Positions 15,588 through 25,043 are shown, counted from the first letter of the stretch. The stretch is 64,000 bases of DNA from Lachnospiraceae bacterium (GCA_910574185.1 CAJSZQ010000002.1:124001-188000); one strand, 5' to 3'. Made by a program: numbers and translations. Notes: generated by a model not told the origin, from the sequence alone.

Positions 15588-18184
15588 GAACAGAAGAGCA
15601 GACAAGTATGCACCTGCTTCTGGCCGTCATTGTCAGTGTGTTCAGTGTGATGTTGTTTTTAATTACGGCGGCATTGTCATGGGAATTGTGGACGATTCCG
15701 TTGATTATGACAGGGTGTTTTAGCGTGTGGTGTCTTCATATTGGAAGAATTGGCTCGGAGTTAGTATATGAAAATATATGTGCCGGAGTGATGTTGACAG
15801 AGTTCTTTTTCTTCGGCGTGCATAGCACAAGTCTTTTTGATATACCGTCTGTTGTGTGTATTATGATATTGGTTTTTTCTATGTTTGACAGGAAGCGGCT
15901 GTTATATATGACAGCCGCCTTATATGTCCTGATAGTGCTGTATCATTTTCTGTTCTTTCAAACAATTAATTATGACATGGAACTGGAAGAGATACTGCGT
16001 CTAGGACTGGGTCTTACCGTAATGGCAGGGGCGGTGGCAATTGCAAGATACCGGATTGACAGAAGGAAAGCAGACAGGATAAGATATGAGACTGCTTTTT
16101 CAGAGTTAGAAACTGCGGGACGACAGAATGCAGAATTTCTATCTAACGTATCGCACGAGCTTCGAACGCCTATTAATATGGTGTTGGGAATCAGTGAGGT
16201 TACGCTGGAAAAGGATATTTCCTCAGGAGTACGGACAGATATGCAGTCAATCCAACTGGCAGGGAAACGTTTGTCTAACCAGATTAATAATATGCTGGAC
16301 TATACGGAAATTGTAGAGGGTACGTTGATTCCTGCAAAGGAAGAATATATGATTATCTCGGTGCTCAATGATGTAATCACGATGACTGCGATACAGGGAA
16401 GCAGGAATCAGTTAGAATTAGTATTTGATATCAATCCAAAGACCCCGGCGGTTTTGATTGGTGATGCAGAGAAGATTTCTCATGTACTGAAAATACTGTT
16501 GGAGAATGCAATCAAGTTTACAGAAGAAGGCGGAATTAATGTCTGTATTGAATTTCGGCGAGAGCAATATGGCGTTAATCTGATTATTGATATTTATGAT
16601 ACGGGTATTGGAATGACGGATTCCCAGCTTACGCAGATTTATGATGATTTTTATCAGGCGGATTCAGGGAGCAGCCGGTTTGCAGGAGGACTTGGACTTG
16701 GAATCCCTATTGCCAGGGGGCTTCTTAACGCTATGGGCGGATTTATTCATTTTGAAAGCGTAGGACAGCATGGTTTACAGGCCCATATCGTCATTCCCCA
16801 GGGGGTGGCGGATGATACGCCTTGCGTTGTGCTTCCTAATGCAGATGAACTTTGCATTGCGTGTTATTTCCGGCCGGAGAAATATAGCTGCGATGAGGTC
16901 AGGAGATATTATGACAGGCTGATTCTGCATTTAATGGAAGGGCTTAGTATTGAAGGATATCAGGCTCATAATTTTGAAGGTCTGTTGAAGCTGCAGCGCA
17001 ACTATAAGTTAACTCATGTATTTATTGCTCAGGCTGAATACGAAGAGAACTATTCCTATTATGAGGAATTGGCAGATACGCTCAGGGTAGTAGTAATTGC
17101 AGAGAAAGAGTTTAACTTAAGCAGAGACAGCAAATTGCTTGCAATACATAAGCCATTCTCTGCTCTCTCGGTAGCGAATCTTCTGAATGGAGAGGCATGG
17201 GAAAACGGATTTGAAGAAGCGCAGGCGGCGGGCCGTAAACCGTTTTCCTGTGTGGGAGTCCGGGTTCTGGCGGTCGATGACGAAGAGATGAATCTTGTGG
17301 TAGCCAAGGGCGTTATGGGCAGTTACGGAATGGAGGTGGATACCTGTCTAAGCGGAAGAGAGGCAGTGGAACGATGCAAAACCACTTCCTACGATATTGT
17401 TTTCCTGGATCATATGATGCCAGGTTTTGATGGTGTGGAAACTTTGAGACGTATTCGAGAAATGAATAATGGAATTTACCGGGACCTGCCAGTGATAGCT
17501 TTGACCGCAAATACGATTAGCGGTGCGAGAGAGATGTTCCGCAATGAGGGCTTTACAGAATTTATTCCAAAGCCGATTGAGCGTTCTGTTTTGGAGAGGG
17601 TACTGCGCAGAGTTCTTCCGAAATCCAGTATTAAATATGGTACGCAGCCTGAGCCGGAGGAGAAACTGGAGAAAGGAACGGAGTCTGCAGTGAAAGATAC
17701 TTTGGCAAAAGAGAAGCAGCCGGAGATGGAAGAAAGAGAGCCTGGATTGTCAGCTCTGGAAGAAGTTCGGCAGGAGAATGAAGGAAATTCAGAGGTTCCT
17801 GCATGGGAAGACAATTCAGATTCACAAAAAGTTCAGCCTTTTGACCTTCTTAGTCAGTCTGGGATTAATGTTCAGATGGGGCTGGATTATTGTTGCGGAG
17901 AGGAAGAATTTTATCTGGAGATGCTGCGGATGTTTCATTCTCAGAGTGCAGAAAAAAGAGATGAAATTATTTCTCTGTATGAGGCGGCTAATTGGCCGGA
18001 CTATGCGGTGAAGGTTCACGCGTTAAAGAGTACCTCGCTGACCATAGGAGCGGAACAGCTTTCGGCTCATGCAAAGGCGCTGGAACAGGCTGGAAAAAAG
18101 GGAGATGCAGAATATATCAGGGAGAATCATCCTATGCTGCTGCGCTTATACGAGGAAGTCAGCGAGAGCATCGCCGGATTGTAA
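15584..18184 (+). CDS. Hybrid sensor histidine kinase (membrane-HisKA-HATPase-REC-Hpt)
   Basis: 866 residues. Residues about 8-155 hold five or six membrane helices with almost no extracellular part. Then come HisKA with phospho-acceptor His191 (SNVSHELRTP), HATPase with N box NAIKFTEEGG, G1 DTGIGM and G2 GGLGLGIP, a degenerate receiver-like region (about 410-540), a true receiver with Asp609 (IVFLDHMMPGFDG), an acidic linker (about 685-755), and a C-terminal Hpt with His812 (VHALKSTS). This is a full phosphorelay in one protein. The signal is unknown; the lack of a large extracellular part suggests a membrane or cytoplasmic cue. Confidence 0.93.
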   Translation: MRTEEQTSMHLLLAVIVSVFSVMLFLITAALSWELWTIPLIMTGCFSVWCLHIGRIGSELVYENICAGVMLTEFFFFGVHSTSLFDIPSVVCIMILVFSMFDRKRLLYMTAALYVLIVLYHFLFFQTINYDMELEEILRLGLGLTVMAGAVAIARYRIDRRKADRIRYETAFSELETAGRQNAEFLSNVSHELRTPINMVLGISEVTLEKDISSGVRTDMQSIQLAGKRLSNQINNMLDYTEIVEGTLIPAKEEYMIISVLNDVITMTAIQGSRNQLELVFDINPKTPAVLIGDAEKISHVLKILLENAIKFTEEGGINVCIEFRREQYGVNLIIDIYDTGIGMTDSQLTQIYDDFYQADSGSSRFAGGLGLGIPIARGLLNAMGGFIHFESVGQHGLQAHIVIPQGVADDTPCVVLPNADELCIACYFRPEKYSCDEVRRYYDRLILHLMEGLSIEGYQAHNFEGLLKLQRNYKLTHVFIAQAEYEENYSYYEELADTLRVVVIAEKEFNLSRDSKLLAIHKPFSALSVANLLNGEAWENGFEEAQAAGRKPFSCVGVRVLAVDDEEMNLVVAKGVMGSYGMEVDTCLSGREAVERCKTTSYDIVFLDHMMPGFDGVETLRRIREMNNGIYRDLPVIALTANTISGAREMFRNEGFTEFIPKPIERSVLERVLRRVLPKSSIKYGTQPEPEEKLEKGTESAVKDTLAKEKQPEMEEREPGLSALEEVRQENEGNSEVPAWEDNSDSQKVQPFDLLSQSGINVQMGLDYCCGEEEFYLEMLRMFHSQSAEKRDEIISLYEAANWPDYAVKVHALKSTSLTIGAEQLSAHAKALEQAGKKGDAEYIRENHPMLLRLYEEVSESIAGL

Positions 18185-18234
18185 TATAGTCTGTTTTTGC
18201 GAAAATGTCCATTGTTGAGAGGAGGAAGTTTTGG

Positions 18235-20934
18235 GTGTTAAAAAAATGGTTTGAAATAATCTATGACCGTAGAATCAGTTTAAGGGAGAGATTGTTTCGT
18301 GCGGGAACTGGTATCTGTATGGTTGCGGCGGTGTTTGTCCTTCCAATGGGGAGAAATTTAATAAATTATCTGATACTGGCGGCAAGCCTTATCTTTATGA
18401 CGCTGGTTGTAAGGGTGAGTATTCATAAGGACTGCATTAGTAAAGGGGCTACAGCGATTTCAGTATTGATTCTGGTACTTTTTCCGGTAAGTTTTTTTAC
18501 GGCGGGAGGGTTCTACAGCGGTGTGCCGGAATGGCTTGTGATTTATTTTATCTATATTAGTATTACCCTGACAGGAAAACTTAGACTGCTGTTTTACCTT
18601 CTTTGTGTGGCGGAGACCGAAATGTGTTATTACATTGCGTTTCGTTTTCCGGAATTTGTTGCACAGAATACACAGAGAAGCTCTTTTTTTGATTCGGCGT
18701 TTTCTGTTATTCTGGTTGGGACACTTGCCAGCACGCTGCTTATATTCTTAAACAGACTTTACGAAGAAGAAATTGAGATTTCCAAGCGCCAGAAGAAAGA
18801 GATTGAGGAATTGAATAAGGCGGAGAATCATTTTTTCTCCAGTATGAGCCATGAGATTCGCACGCCGATTAATACAATTATCGGATTAAACGAAATAATT
18901 CTTCGAGGAGATATTCCGGAAGATGTTGCGGAGAATGCAAGGAATATTCAGGCTGCCAGTAAGATGCTGCTTACTTTGATTAATGATATTCTGGATTTGT
19001 CCAAGATTGAATCAGGGAAGATGGATATTGTCAATGTTTCCTATGAGACGGGAGAGCTTTTTTCGGAAATTGTCAATATGATATGGATTAAGGCGAAGGA
19101 CAAGGGATTGGAGTTTAAACTGCATGTGGATTCTTCTATTCCAAGCATGCTCTGCGGAGATGAGGTTCGTATTAAGCAGGTTTTGATTAATTTGCTTAAT
19201 AATGCTGTCAAATACACCAGCGAAGGTTCCGTTACACTTTCTGTTCGATGCGAGCGGGTGACGCTGAACAGGGTGCGGGTCTGGTATTCGGTGGAAGATA
19301 CCGGGTTGGGAGTGAAAAAGGAGAATATCCCCTATATTTTTAATGCATTTAAAAGGGTGGATGAAGAGAAAAACCGTCATATTGAGGGAACCGGATTGGG
19401 ACTTAGTATTGTTCAGCAGATGGTAGAACTGATGGGCGGGGAGATTAGCGTCAACAGCGTCTATACAAAAGGCTCCAAGTTTGTTGTCATGTTAGAGCAG
19501 GATATTATTGACGATAAAGAACTGGGTACATTTACTCTGACGTCTCGTAGAAAGAGCCATGGAGGGGAGCAGTACAGACAGAGCTTTGAAGCGCCGGACG
19601 CGCATATTCTTGTGGTAGACGATAATGAGATGAATCTTATGGTGGTGCGTAAGCTTCTTTCCGAGACGAAGATTCAGATAGACACTGCTTTAAGTGGGGC
19701 AGAATGTTTGAGGCTGACGCAGAATCTACATTATGACGCCATCCTTATGGATCATCTGATGCCAGAGATGGACGGGATTGAGTGTTTTCATGCACTGCGC
19801 ATTCAGCCGGGAGGGCTGTGTCGGGACGTGCCTGTTATTGCGCTGACGGCCAATGCGGGAAGTGATAATCAGCTTCTTTACCGGAAAGAAGGATTTGACG
19901 GTTATTTGGCGAAACCGGTTAGCGGTGCGCTGCTTGAGGCGGCTGTACTGAGTATTTTGCCAAAAGAACTTGTGAAGTTAAGCGAAGCGGCGGATCAGGA
20001 CGAAATAGGAAAGGATGTGCTGATTTTTGAGCAGACCCACAGGCTCTCTATTATGGTTACAACGGATAGTGTATGCGATTTGCCGGAATCTCTTATAGAA
20101 GAATTTAGAATTTCTGTATGTCCGTATTATGTATGTACGGAAGAGGGACGTTTTCTGGATGAATTGGAGCTTAATGCAGATGAATTGCTGATGCATATTT
20201 CAGAAGGCCGGAGTGGAAGCTCTCAGCCTCCGGAAGTAGAAGATTATGAACGGTTTTTTGCAGATAAACTGATAGTGGCTCAGAATGTGATACATATCAC
20301 AATGGCGAAGCATGTCAGCCAGGGATACTATAATGCCGTTGAGGCGGCGAAGTCTTTTGAAAATGTTACGGTACTTGACTCCGGACATCTTTCCAGCAGT
20401 ATGGGACTGGTCGTACTGTATGCCGCTTCCATGGCCGAGAATCATGCTACGAAGACAGAAATTGCAGATGCAGTGAAAAAATTAAAGCACTATATTTCAT
20501 CCGCATTTATTATCGACAGTACCCATATGATGGCTCGTTCGGGAAGGATTTCAAGAAGAGTACAGATTCTTTGTGATGCGTTGCTGCTCCATCCGGTTAT
20601 TATGCTTCGTAAGAGCAGGATAGTGGTGGGAGGCTTGACTTCCGGCGATTTTTCGCGGATGGTGAAGCAGTATATGCGGAGAGTATTTCGCACTGGGGGA
20701 AGTATTGACCGTCGGATTCTGTTCATTACTTATGCGGGACTGGATGAACAAAGAGTTCGGTATATTCGGGATTTGGTACAGCAATACTGCCCATTTGAAA
20801 GGGTTTACCTGCAGAAAGCTTCTTCGGCAGTTGCCAGCAATTGTGGTCCTGGGTCTTTCGGTCTGCTGTTTATGAGAAAGAATGAAGTTGCGATATCTTT
20901 CTCTGAGGCGTCTAAACAGTCGGCATCGGATTAA
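18235..20934 (+). CDS. Hybrid sensor histidine kinase fused to a C-terminal DegV (fatty-acid-binding) domain
   Basis: About 899 residues. Residues about 15-175 hold several membrane helices, then a short coiled coil. HisKA follows with His206 (SMSHEIRTP), HATPase with NAVKYTSEG, DTGLGV and GTGLGLSI, and a receiver with Asp506 (ILMDHLMPEMDG). From about residue 603 to the end it is a DegV domain: VTTDSVCDLPESL, SSQPPEVEDYERFF, VIHITMAKHVSQGYY, VLDSGHLSSSMGL, MARSGRISRR and GPGSFG. DegV/FakB proteins bind a fatty acid. Where relatives usually have His before GPG (THTGPG), this one reads SNCGPG, so ligand binding may be altered. The start GTG 18235 is nine bases after GGAGG; an ATG at 18205 lacks a site. 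Same operon as the two genes before it. Confidence 0.92.
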   Translation: MLKKWFEIIYDRRISLRERLFRAGTGICMVAAVFVLPMGRNLINYLILAASLIFMTLVVRVSIHKDCISKGATAISVLILVLFPVSFFTAGGFYSGVPEWLVIYFIYISITLTGKLRLLFYLLCVAETEMCYYIAFRFPEFVAQNTQRSSFFDSAFSVILVGTLASTLLIFLNRLYEEEIEISKRQKKEIEELNKAENHFFSSMSHEIRTPINTIIGLNEIILRGDIPEDVAENARNIQAASKMLLTLINDILDLSKIESGKMDIVNVSYETGELFSEIVNMIWIKAKDKGLEFKLHVDSSIPSMLCGDEVRIKQVLINLLNNAVKYTSEGSVTLSVRCERVTLNRVRVWYSVEDTGLGVKKENIPYIFNAFKRVDEEKNRHIEGTGLGLSIVQQMVELMGGEISVNSVYTKGSKFVVMLEQDIIDDKELGTFTLTSRRKSHGGEQYRQSFEAPDAHILVVDDNEMNLMVVRKLLSETKIQIDTALSGAECLRLTQNLHYDAILMDHLMPEMDGIECFHALRIQPGGLCRDVPVIALTANAGSDNQLLYRKEGFDGYLAKPVSGALLEAAVLSILPKELVKLSEAADQDEIGKDVLIFEQTHRLSIMVTTDSVCDLPESLIEEFRISVCPYYVCTEEGRFLDELELNADELLMHISEGRSGSSQPPEVEDYERFFADKLIVAQNVIHITMAKHVSQGYYNAVEAAKSFENVTVLDSGHLSSSMGLVVLYAASMAENHATKTEIADAVKKLKHYISSAFIIDSTHMMARSGRISRRVQILCDALLLHPVIMLRKSRIVVGGLTSGDFSRMVKQYMRRVFRTGGSIDRRILFITYAGLDEQRVRYIRDLVQQYCPFERVYLQKASSAVASNCGPGSFGLLFMRKNEVAISFSEASKQSASD

Positions 20935-20974
20935 TTTTCTTAATGATATATATTTTCTGATTTTAAATATTAAT

Positions 20975-21012
20975 GGCAGCAGGCATAAAACAAGCCTGCT
21001 GCCACTGTATTT
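20975..21012. terminator. Bidirectional terminator between convergent genes
   Basis: A perfect 10-bp stem, GGCAGCAGGC at 20975-20984 and GCCTGCTGCC at 20994-21003, has T-rich flanks on both sides (TGTATTTTTA on the plus strand). It serves the kinase operon and the convergent debranching enzyme gene. Confidence 0.8.
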
Positions 21013-23154
21013 TTATTTTCCTATTAAAATCATAACGCTTCTGGGACGGACGGTAATCTTGTCGCTGGAGATTCCGTAAATATTCTGCTGTTTTTCCCAT
21101 GTATCGGCGGCTACATGCCAGCACATGGATGCGGGAAGTTCCGGCAGGGTTACGTCAAGAGATTCCCAGTAAGCATTGGAAGCGATGTAGATAACCTGCG
21201 GCCCGTTTCTCTTATCCTGTCCGGCGAACATAACGCCTACATAATGGTCGTATTCTTCAAAATGCTCCACCCATGGAGTAACCCCATGAAAACTGGTATC
21301 TGGGAAAGCGAATACGCCGCCGCTGACATTGGTACGCAGTATCTGATGTTCCTTGCGGAACCGTATCATATAACAGAAAAACTGGAACATATCCTGATTC
21401 TTTTCCAACAGGCGCCAATCCAGCCAGGAGGTAAGATTGTCCTGACAGTAAGCATTATTGTTGCCGAACTGGGTATTGCAAAATTCGTCTCCGGCAAGGA
21501 ACATAGGAATCCCGCGACTGCACATAAGCAGAGCAAAGGCGTTGCGGCACATTCGCTGTCTCAGAGCAAGAATTTCAGAGTTATCGGTATCGCCCTCGAC
21601 GCCGCAATTCCAGCTGTTGTTGTCATTCGCGCCGTCGGTATTATTCCATCCGTTCTTTTCATTGTGTTTTTCATTGTATGAAAACAGGTCATATAACGTA
21701 AATCCATCGTGGCAGGTGATGAAGTTTACGGAAGCATTTTTCCGGTTACGAGCTTCGTAAATGTCTCTGGAGCCAACGATGCGCATAGCGGCAGCCTGGG
21801 CCATGCCTCCGTCGCCTTTTAAGTAGCGGCGCATATCGTCGCGGTAAATTCCGTTCCACTCTGCCCACCGATTCCAGGAAGGGAAGGTGCCGACCTGATA
21901 GAGACCGCCTGCGTCCCATGCCTCGGCGATTAATTTTACATCGCCCAGAATCGGGTCAAAGGCAAGCGATTGTAAAAGAGGCGGTTTGTTCATCGGCGAA
22001 CCATCTTCATTGCGTCCTAAAATAGAGGCTAAATCGAAGCGGAATCCGTTGATGTGATAGGTGGTGACCCAGTAGCGCAGACAGTTTAATATCATCTGAT
22101 GTACAATCGGATGATTACAGTTTAAGGAATTGCCGCAGCCGCTGAAATTATAGTATTTTCCATCCGGAGTCAGAAGATAGTATATGTTGTTATCAAAGCC
22201 CTTGAAAGAGAAGAAAGGACCATGTTCATTGCCTTCTGCCGTATGATTAAAGACCACATCTAAGTATACTTCGATACCATGCTGATTGAATTCTTGTATT
22301 AAGTGCTTTAATTCGTTGCCTTCTCTGTTATATTCAATACTTGCGGAATAGCTGGTATTGGGCGAGAAAAAGCTTACTGTGTTATAGCCCCAGTAATTGT
22401 AGAGTTTCTCACCGTCTACCTCGCGGTAGTCCTGCATCTCATCAAATTCAAAAATCGGCATCAGTTCCACAACATTTACCCCAAGTTCCAGAAGATAGGG
22501 AAGCTTCTCCCTGAGGCCTGCAAAGGTTCCAGGATGTGCGACGCCGGAGGAATCGTGTTTGGTAAATCCTCTTACGTGAAGTTCATAGATAATCAAATCT
22601 TCTGTGGGAAGCAGAGGAGTCGGCGCGGCGCCCCAGTCAAAGTCATCTTTGACAACCCTGGCTTTGTAGTGCTGCTGACCTTTTGGGGAAGTGGCGCCCC
22701 ACTTGCTCTGGCCGGTAACGGCTCTGGCATAAGGGTCTAAGAGATATTTATTCCGGTTAAAAATGAGTCCTTTGTCCGGCTCGTAGGGTCCGTCTACCCG
22801 GTATGCATATTCAAAGTCTTCAATATTGAGTTTAAAGACAATCATAGAATATACATTACCGATTCGATAATGTTCCGGAAATGGGATTTCCACGAAGGGC
22901 TCTTCCTCTTCCCGGTGGAAAAGCAGCAGGTCAATGCTGGTGGCGCCATGAGAATATACGGTAAAATTAACGCCGCCGGGAATAGCTGTTGCTCCGTTGA
23001 TATCATAGAATCCGGGACGAATGGAGAAACCGTTCACATAGTCTAAAGGAACCATGTGGATGGTGCGTGGAAGACTTAATTTATCCATTATTTCTTCCGA
23101 ATGCGGTTTATTAGGCGTCGGGTGTGGCTGTATTGTATATTCCTTACTGTTCAT
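21013..23154 (-). CDS. glgX: Glycogen debranching enzyme, GH13 (GlgX/isoamylase type)
   Basis: 713 residues. An N-terminal CBM48-type domain (about residues 40-150) precedes the GH13 barrel: region I DVVFNHT, region II GFRFDLAS with nucleophile Asp374, region III LIAEAWDAGG with acid/base Glu411, and region IV FITCHDG with Asp483. A C-terminal beta domain ends the protein. This matches enzymes that cut alpha-1,6 branches of glycogen or limit dextrins. No signal peptide, so intracellular. The start has AGGAGG seven bases upstream. It stands alone; no other glycogen gene is in the window. Confidence 0.93.
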   Translation of the reverse strand: MNSKEYTIQPHPTPNKPHSEEIMDKLSLPRTIHMVPLDYVNGFSIRPGFYDINGATAIPGGVNFTVYSHGATSIDLLLFHREEEEPFVEIPFPEHYRIGNVYSMIVFKLNIEDFEYAYRVDGPYEPDKGLIFNRNKYLLDPYARAVTGQSKWGATSPKGQQHYKARVVKDDFDWGAAPTPLLPTEDLIIYELHVRGFTKHDSSGVAHPGTFAGLREKLPYLLELGVNVVELMPIFEFDEMQDYREVDGEKLYNYWGYNTVSFFSPNTSYSASIEYNREGNELKHLIQEFNQHGIEVYLDVVFNHTAEGNEHGPFFSFKGFDNNIYYLLTPDGKYYNFSGCGNSLNCNHPIVHQMILNCLRYWVTTYHINGFRFDLASILGRNEDGSPMNKPPLLQSLAFDPILGDVKLIAEAWDAGGLYQVGTFPSWNRWAEWNGIYRDDMRRYLKGDGGMAQAAAMRIVGSRDIYEARNRKNASVNFITCHDGFTLYDLFSYNEKHNEKNGWNNTDGANDNNSWNCGVEGDTDNSEILALRQRMCRNAFALLMCSRGIPMFLAGDEFCNTQFGNNNAYCQDNLTSWLDWRLLEKNQDMFQFFCYMIRFRKEHQILRTNVSGGVFAFPDTSFHGVTPWVEHFEEYDHYVGVMFAGQDKRNGPQVIYIASNAYWESLDVTLPELPASMCWHVAADTWEKQQNIYGISSDKITVRPRSVMILIGK

Positions 23155-23280
23155 ATGAAACCTCCTGAAAGAAAACGGCTCAGGAGAGCAGTTTTCCTAA
23201 ATTATGAGATAATTATATAATATATTTTTATATTTTGCAAAATATATAACAGGAATCCAATCCTACGCTGCAGTTTTTGC

Positions 23281-23475
23281 GTTCACCTACCGGACGCGGG
23301 CTGAATCAGGAGCAGGTCTCTGAGCAGACGGAGTAACATTCTATTGAACTGGCAGCTAACGCAGACTAAGCCGCCAAGGAAAGCCCTCGCGTCTAAGTCT
23401 GCAAAAGCTGCTATTTCAATTCCATGAAAAGCACTCCTGAATTGTCTGCTTAGAGACCTGCTCCTGCTCTGTAGT
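23281..23475. repeat. Palindromic interspersed element, copy A (degenerate ends)
   Basis: About 195 bases of the family that recurs at 27807, 47625 and 57788. It has the left arm CTGAATCAGGAGCAGGTCTC and the complementary right arm ending in GAGACCTGCTCCTG, and the shared middle TCAATTCCATGAAAAGCACT. The outer GTTAC/GTAAC ends seen in the other copies are missing. It fills the gap between the end of the XRE gene and the start of the debranching enzyme gene. Confidence 0.85.
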
Positions 23476-23476
23476 A

Positions 23477-23779
23477 CTAATTAGAAGTGCTGTCACATGG
23501 ATGTGTTTCTTCAGTTTTAGGTGTTTCGGTTTCAATATTTCCGTCGATGAGAAAATCATAGGATACGTTGAAAATCTCGGACAGGGCTTTTAATTCCAGA
23601 TCCGTAACATAGCGCTTATTGGTCTCAATCCTTGTAATTACATTTTTATCCATGTCATATCCGGCAAGCTGCAGTTTGTAGGCCAAATCCCGCTGGGAAT
23701 AATCGTTTCGTCTGCGAAGTTCAATTAATTGCTGGCTGATAAGATTTTTTTCGCCGGTCTGTGCCTTTGGTCTTGGCAT
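23477..23779 (-). CDS. XRE-family helix-turn-helix regulator
   Basis: A 100-residue protein with one Cro/CI-type domain (about residues 14-80). Its recognition region includes YSQRDLAYKLQLAGYDMDKN and ITRIETNKRYVTD, and the domain ends with LSEIFNVSYDFLIDG. The C-terminal 20 residues are polar and unstructured. The frame is open further upstream, but GGAGG at the right distance selects ATG 23779. It is divergent from the sigma factor gene, and a long imperfect palindrome lies between them, so self-control and control of the sigma gene are plausible. Confidence 0.88.
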   Translation of the reverse strand: MPRPKAQTGEKNLISQQLIELRRRNDYSQRDLAYKLQLAGYDMDKNVITRIETNKRYVTDLELKALSEIFNVSYDFLIDGNIETETPKTEETHPCDSTSN

Positions 23780-23803
23780 GATGTATATCCTCCATATGTC
23801 ATA

Positions 23804-23890
23804 ATGATTGTTTGTCTCATTTTTTGAACCAGTTTTGTTGATTTTACTAGCTGAAATATGTAAAACTGGTTGTAAAAGTGAGACAATCAT
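23804..23890. promoter_or_regulatory. Long imperfect palindrome between XRE and sigma factor genes (candidate operator)
   Basis: The left arm at 23804-23836 and the right arm at 23862-23890 are complementary apart from a four-base insertion and about three mismatches. The inner part AACCAGTTTT/AAAACTGGTT is perfect. A TATATA-like -10 for the XRE gene lies at the outer edge of the right arm. The dyad is longer than a simple terminator, lacks a T run, and lies upstream of both genes, so an operator is more likely. Confidence 0.5.
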
Positions 23891-24178
23891 ATATAATTGT
23901 ATTTGTACAGGAAATATCAATGATTACTCCCTTGTAACTACATGAGAACCAGCGCTTGAAAAGGCAGGAATCCGGGTTTTGTATATGAATTTTTGAGAAG
24001 AAGACATACATATTAAATATTATATGTGATTAAGTGAAAAAAAATAAAATTTTTCTGTCACACAGGTGGGAAATTATCGTCTAATCATGTATGGAAGGGA
24101 ATACTTTGATTAGGAGCGCATCGAGAATTCCGGTACATGATTTCCGTATGAAAAAGGCGCTCCAGAAAAGAGGAGATT
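23891..24178 (+). other. Upstream region of the sigma factor gene
   Basis: AT-rich sequence (a long A run near 24037-24050) without a gene. GGAGCGC near 24113 and GCGCTCC near 24159 could form a weak hairpin over the leader. The ribosome binding site before 24179 is AGAGGAG. No standard promoter could be fixed with confidence. Confidence 0.35.
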
Positions 24179-25027
24179 ATGGGTAAATTATCAAATGAGG
24201 AATTGATAGCATTGGTCGAAAAGGCTGTGGCAGGGGATAAGAAATCTCTAGAGACGGTACTATCAAGCGTACAGGAGCTGGTTTTTAACCTTTCCCTGCG
24301 AATGCTGGGAACGTTTCCGGATGCTGAGGATGCGTCCCAGGATATCTTGCTTAAGGTTATGACCCACCTGTCGTCCTACAAAGGAGAAAGCTCTTTTACC
24401 ACCTGGGTGTTCAGCATTGCGGTTAACCACTTAAAAGACTACAAAAAGCATATGTTTGCGAAGTTCCCGCTGAGTTTTGGGTTTTATGGAGACGACATTA
24501 AAAATGCAGACATTCATAACGTGCCGGATTTGACGCAGGATGTGGAAAAATCCATTCTGGCAGAGGAACTGAAGATGTCATGCACGAATGTTATGTTACA
24601 GTGTCTGGATGCCGAGAGCCGATGTGTTTTCATTTTAGGTACGATGTTCAAAATCGACAGTCGGATTGCCGGGGATATTCTGGGAATTACCCCGGAGGCT
24701 TACAGACAGAGACTGGTGAGAGTACGGCGGAAGATGGCGGACTTCCTGTCCGAATATTGCGGTGAATACGGAGGGGGTAAATGCAGATGTTCAGAGCGAG
24801 TAAATTATGCAATCCAAAGCCACAGGATAATACCGAAGCAGCTAAATTATACATCGGCGGCTTTTTTGGGACAGACTGCGCTGGAGGTAAAGGAGGCTAT
24901 GGAAGAAATCGATAATCTGTCCCAGACGTTTTCTTTCTGTAAGGCTTATCAGCCGCCGGAGAGTCTGAAAGAATTTATAATAGAGTTTTTGAACGGTGCG
25001 TCGTATTCTGTAGTGACCAATGCTTAG
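24179..25027 (+). CDS. Sigma-70 family (ECF-like) sigma factor with a Cys-rich C-terminal extension
   Basis: 282 residues, about 100 longer than a plain ECF factor. Region 2 is clear (AEDASQDILLKVMTHLSSYK, then FTTWVFSIAVNHLKDY), and region 4 ends in RIAGDILGITPEAYRQRLVR. After it comes EYCGEYGGGKCRCSERVNYA (about residues 197-216), a CX6CXC motif that could hold a metal, then a helical tail of some 65 residues. I recall similar tails in other clostridial and bacillar factors but no tested function. No anti-sigma gene follows; the extension may regulate the factor (inference). Confidence 0.85.
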   Translation: MGKLSNEELIALVEKAVAGDKKSLETVLSSVQELVFNLSLRMLGTFPDAEDASQDILLKVMTHLSSYKGESSFTTWVFSIAVNHLKDYKKHMFAKFPLSFGFYGDDIKNADIHNVPDLTQDVEKSILAEELKMSCTNVMLQCLDAESRCVFILGTMFKIDSRIAGDILGITPEAYRQRLVRVRRKMADFLSEYCGEYGGGKCRCSERVNYAIQSHRIIPKQLNYTSAAFLGQTALEVKEAMEEIDNLSQTFSFCKAYQPPESLKEFIIEFLNGASYSVVTNA

Positions 25028-25043
25028 GGAGGAAAAGAGAAAG

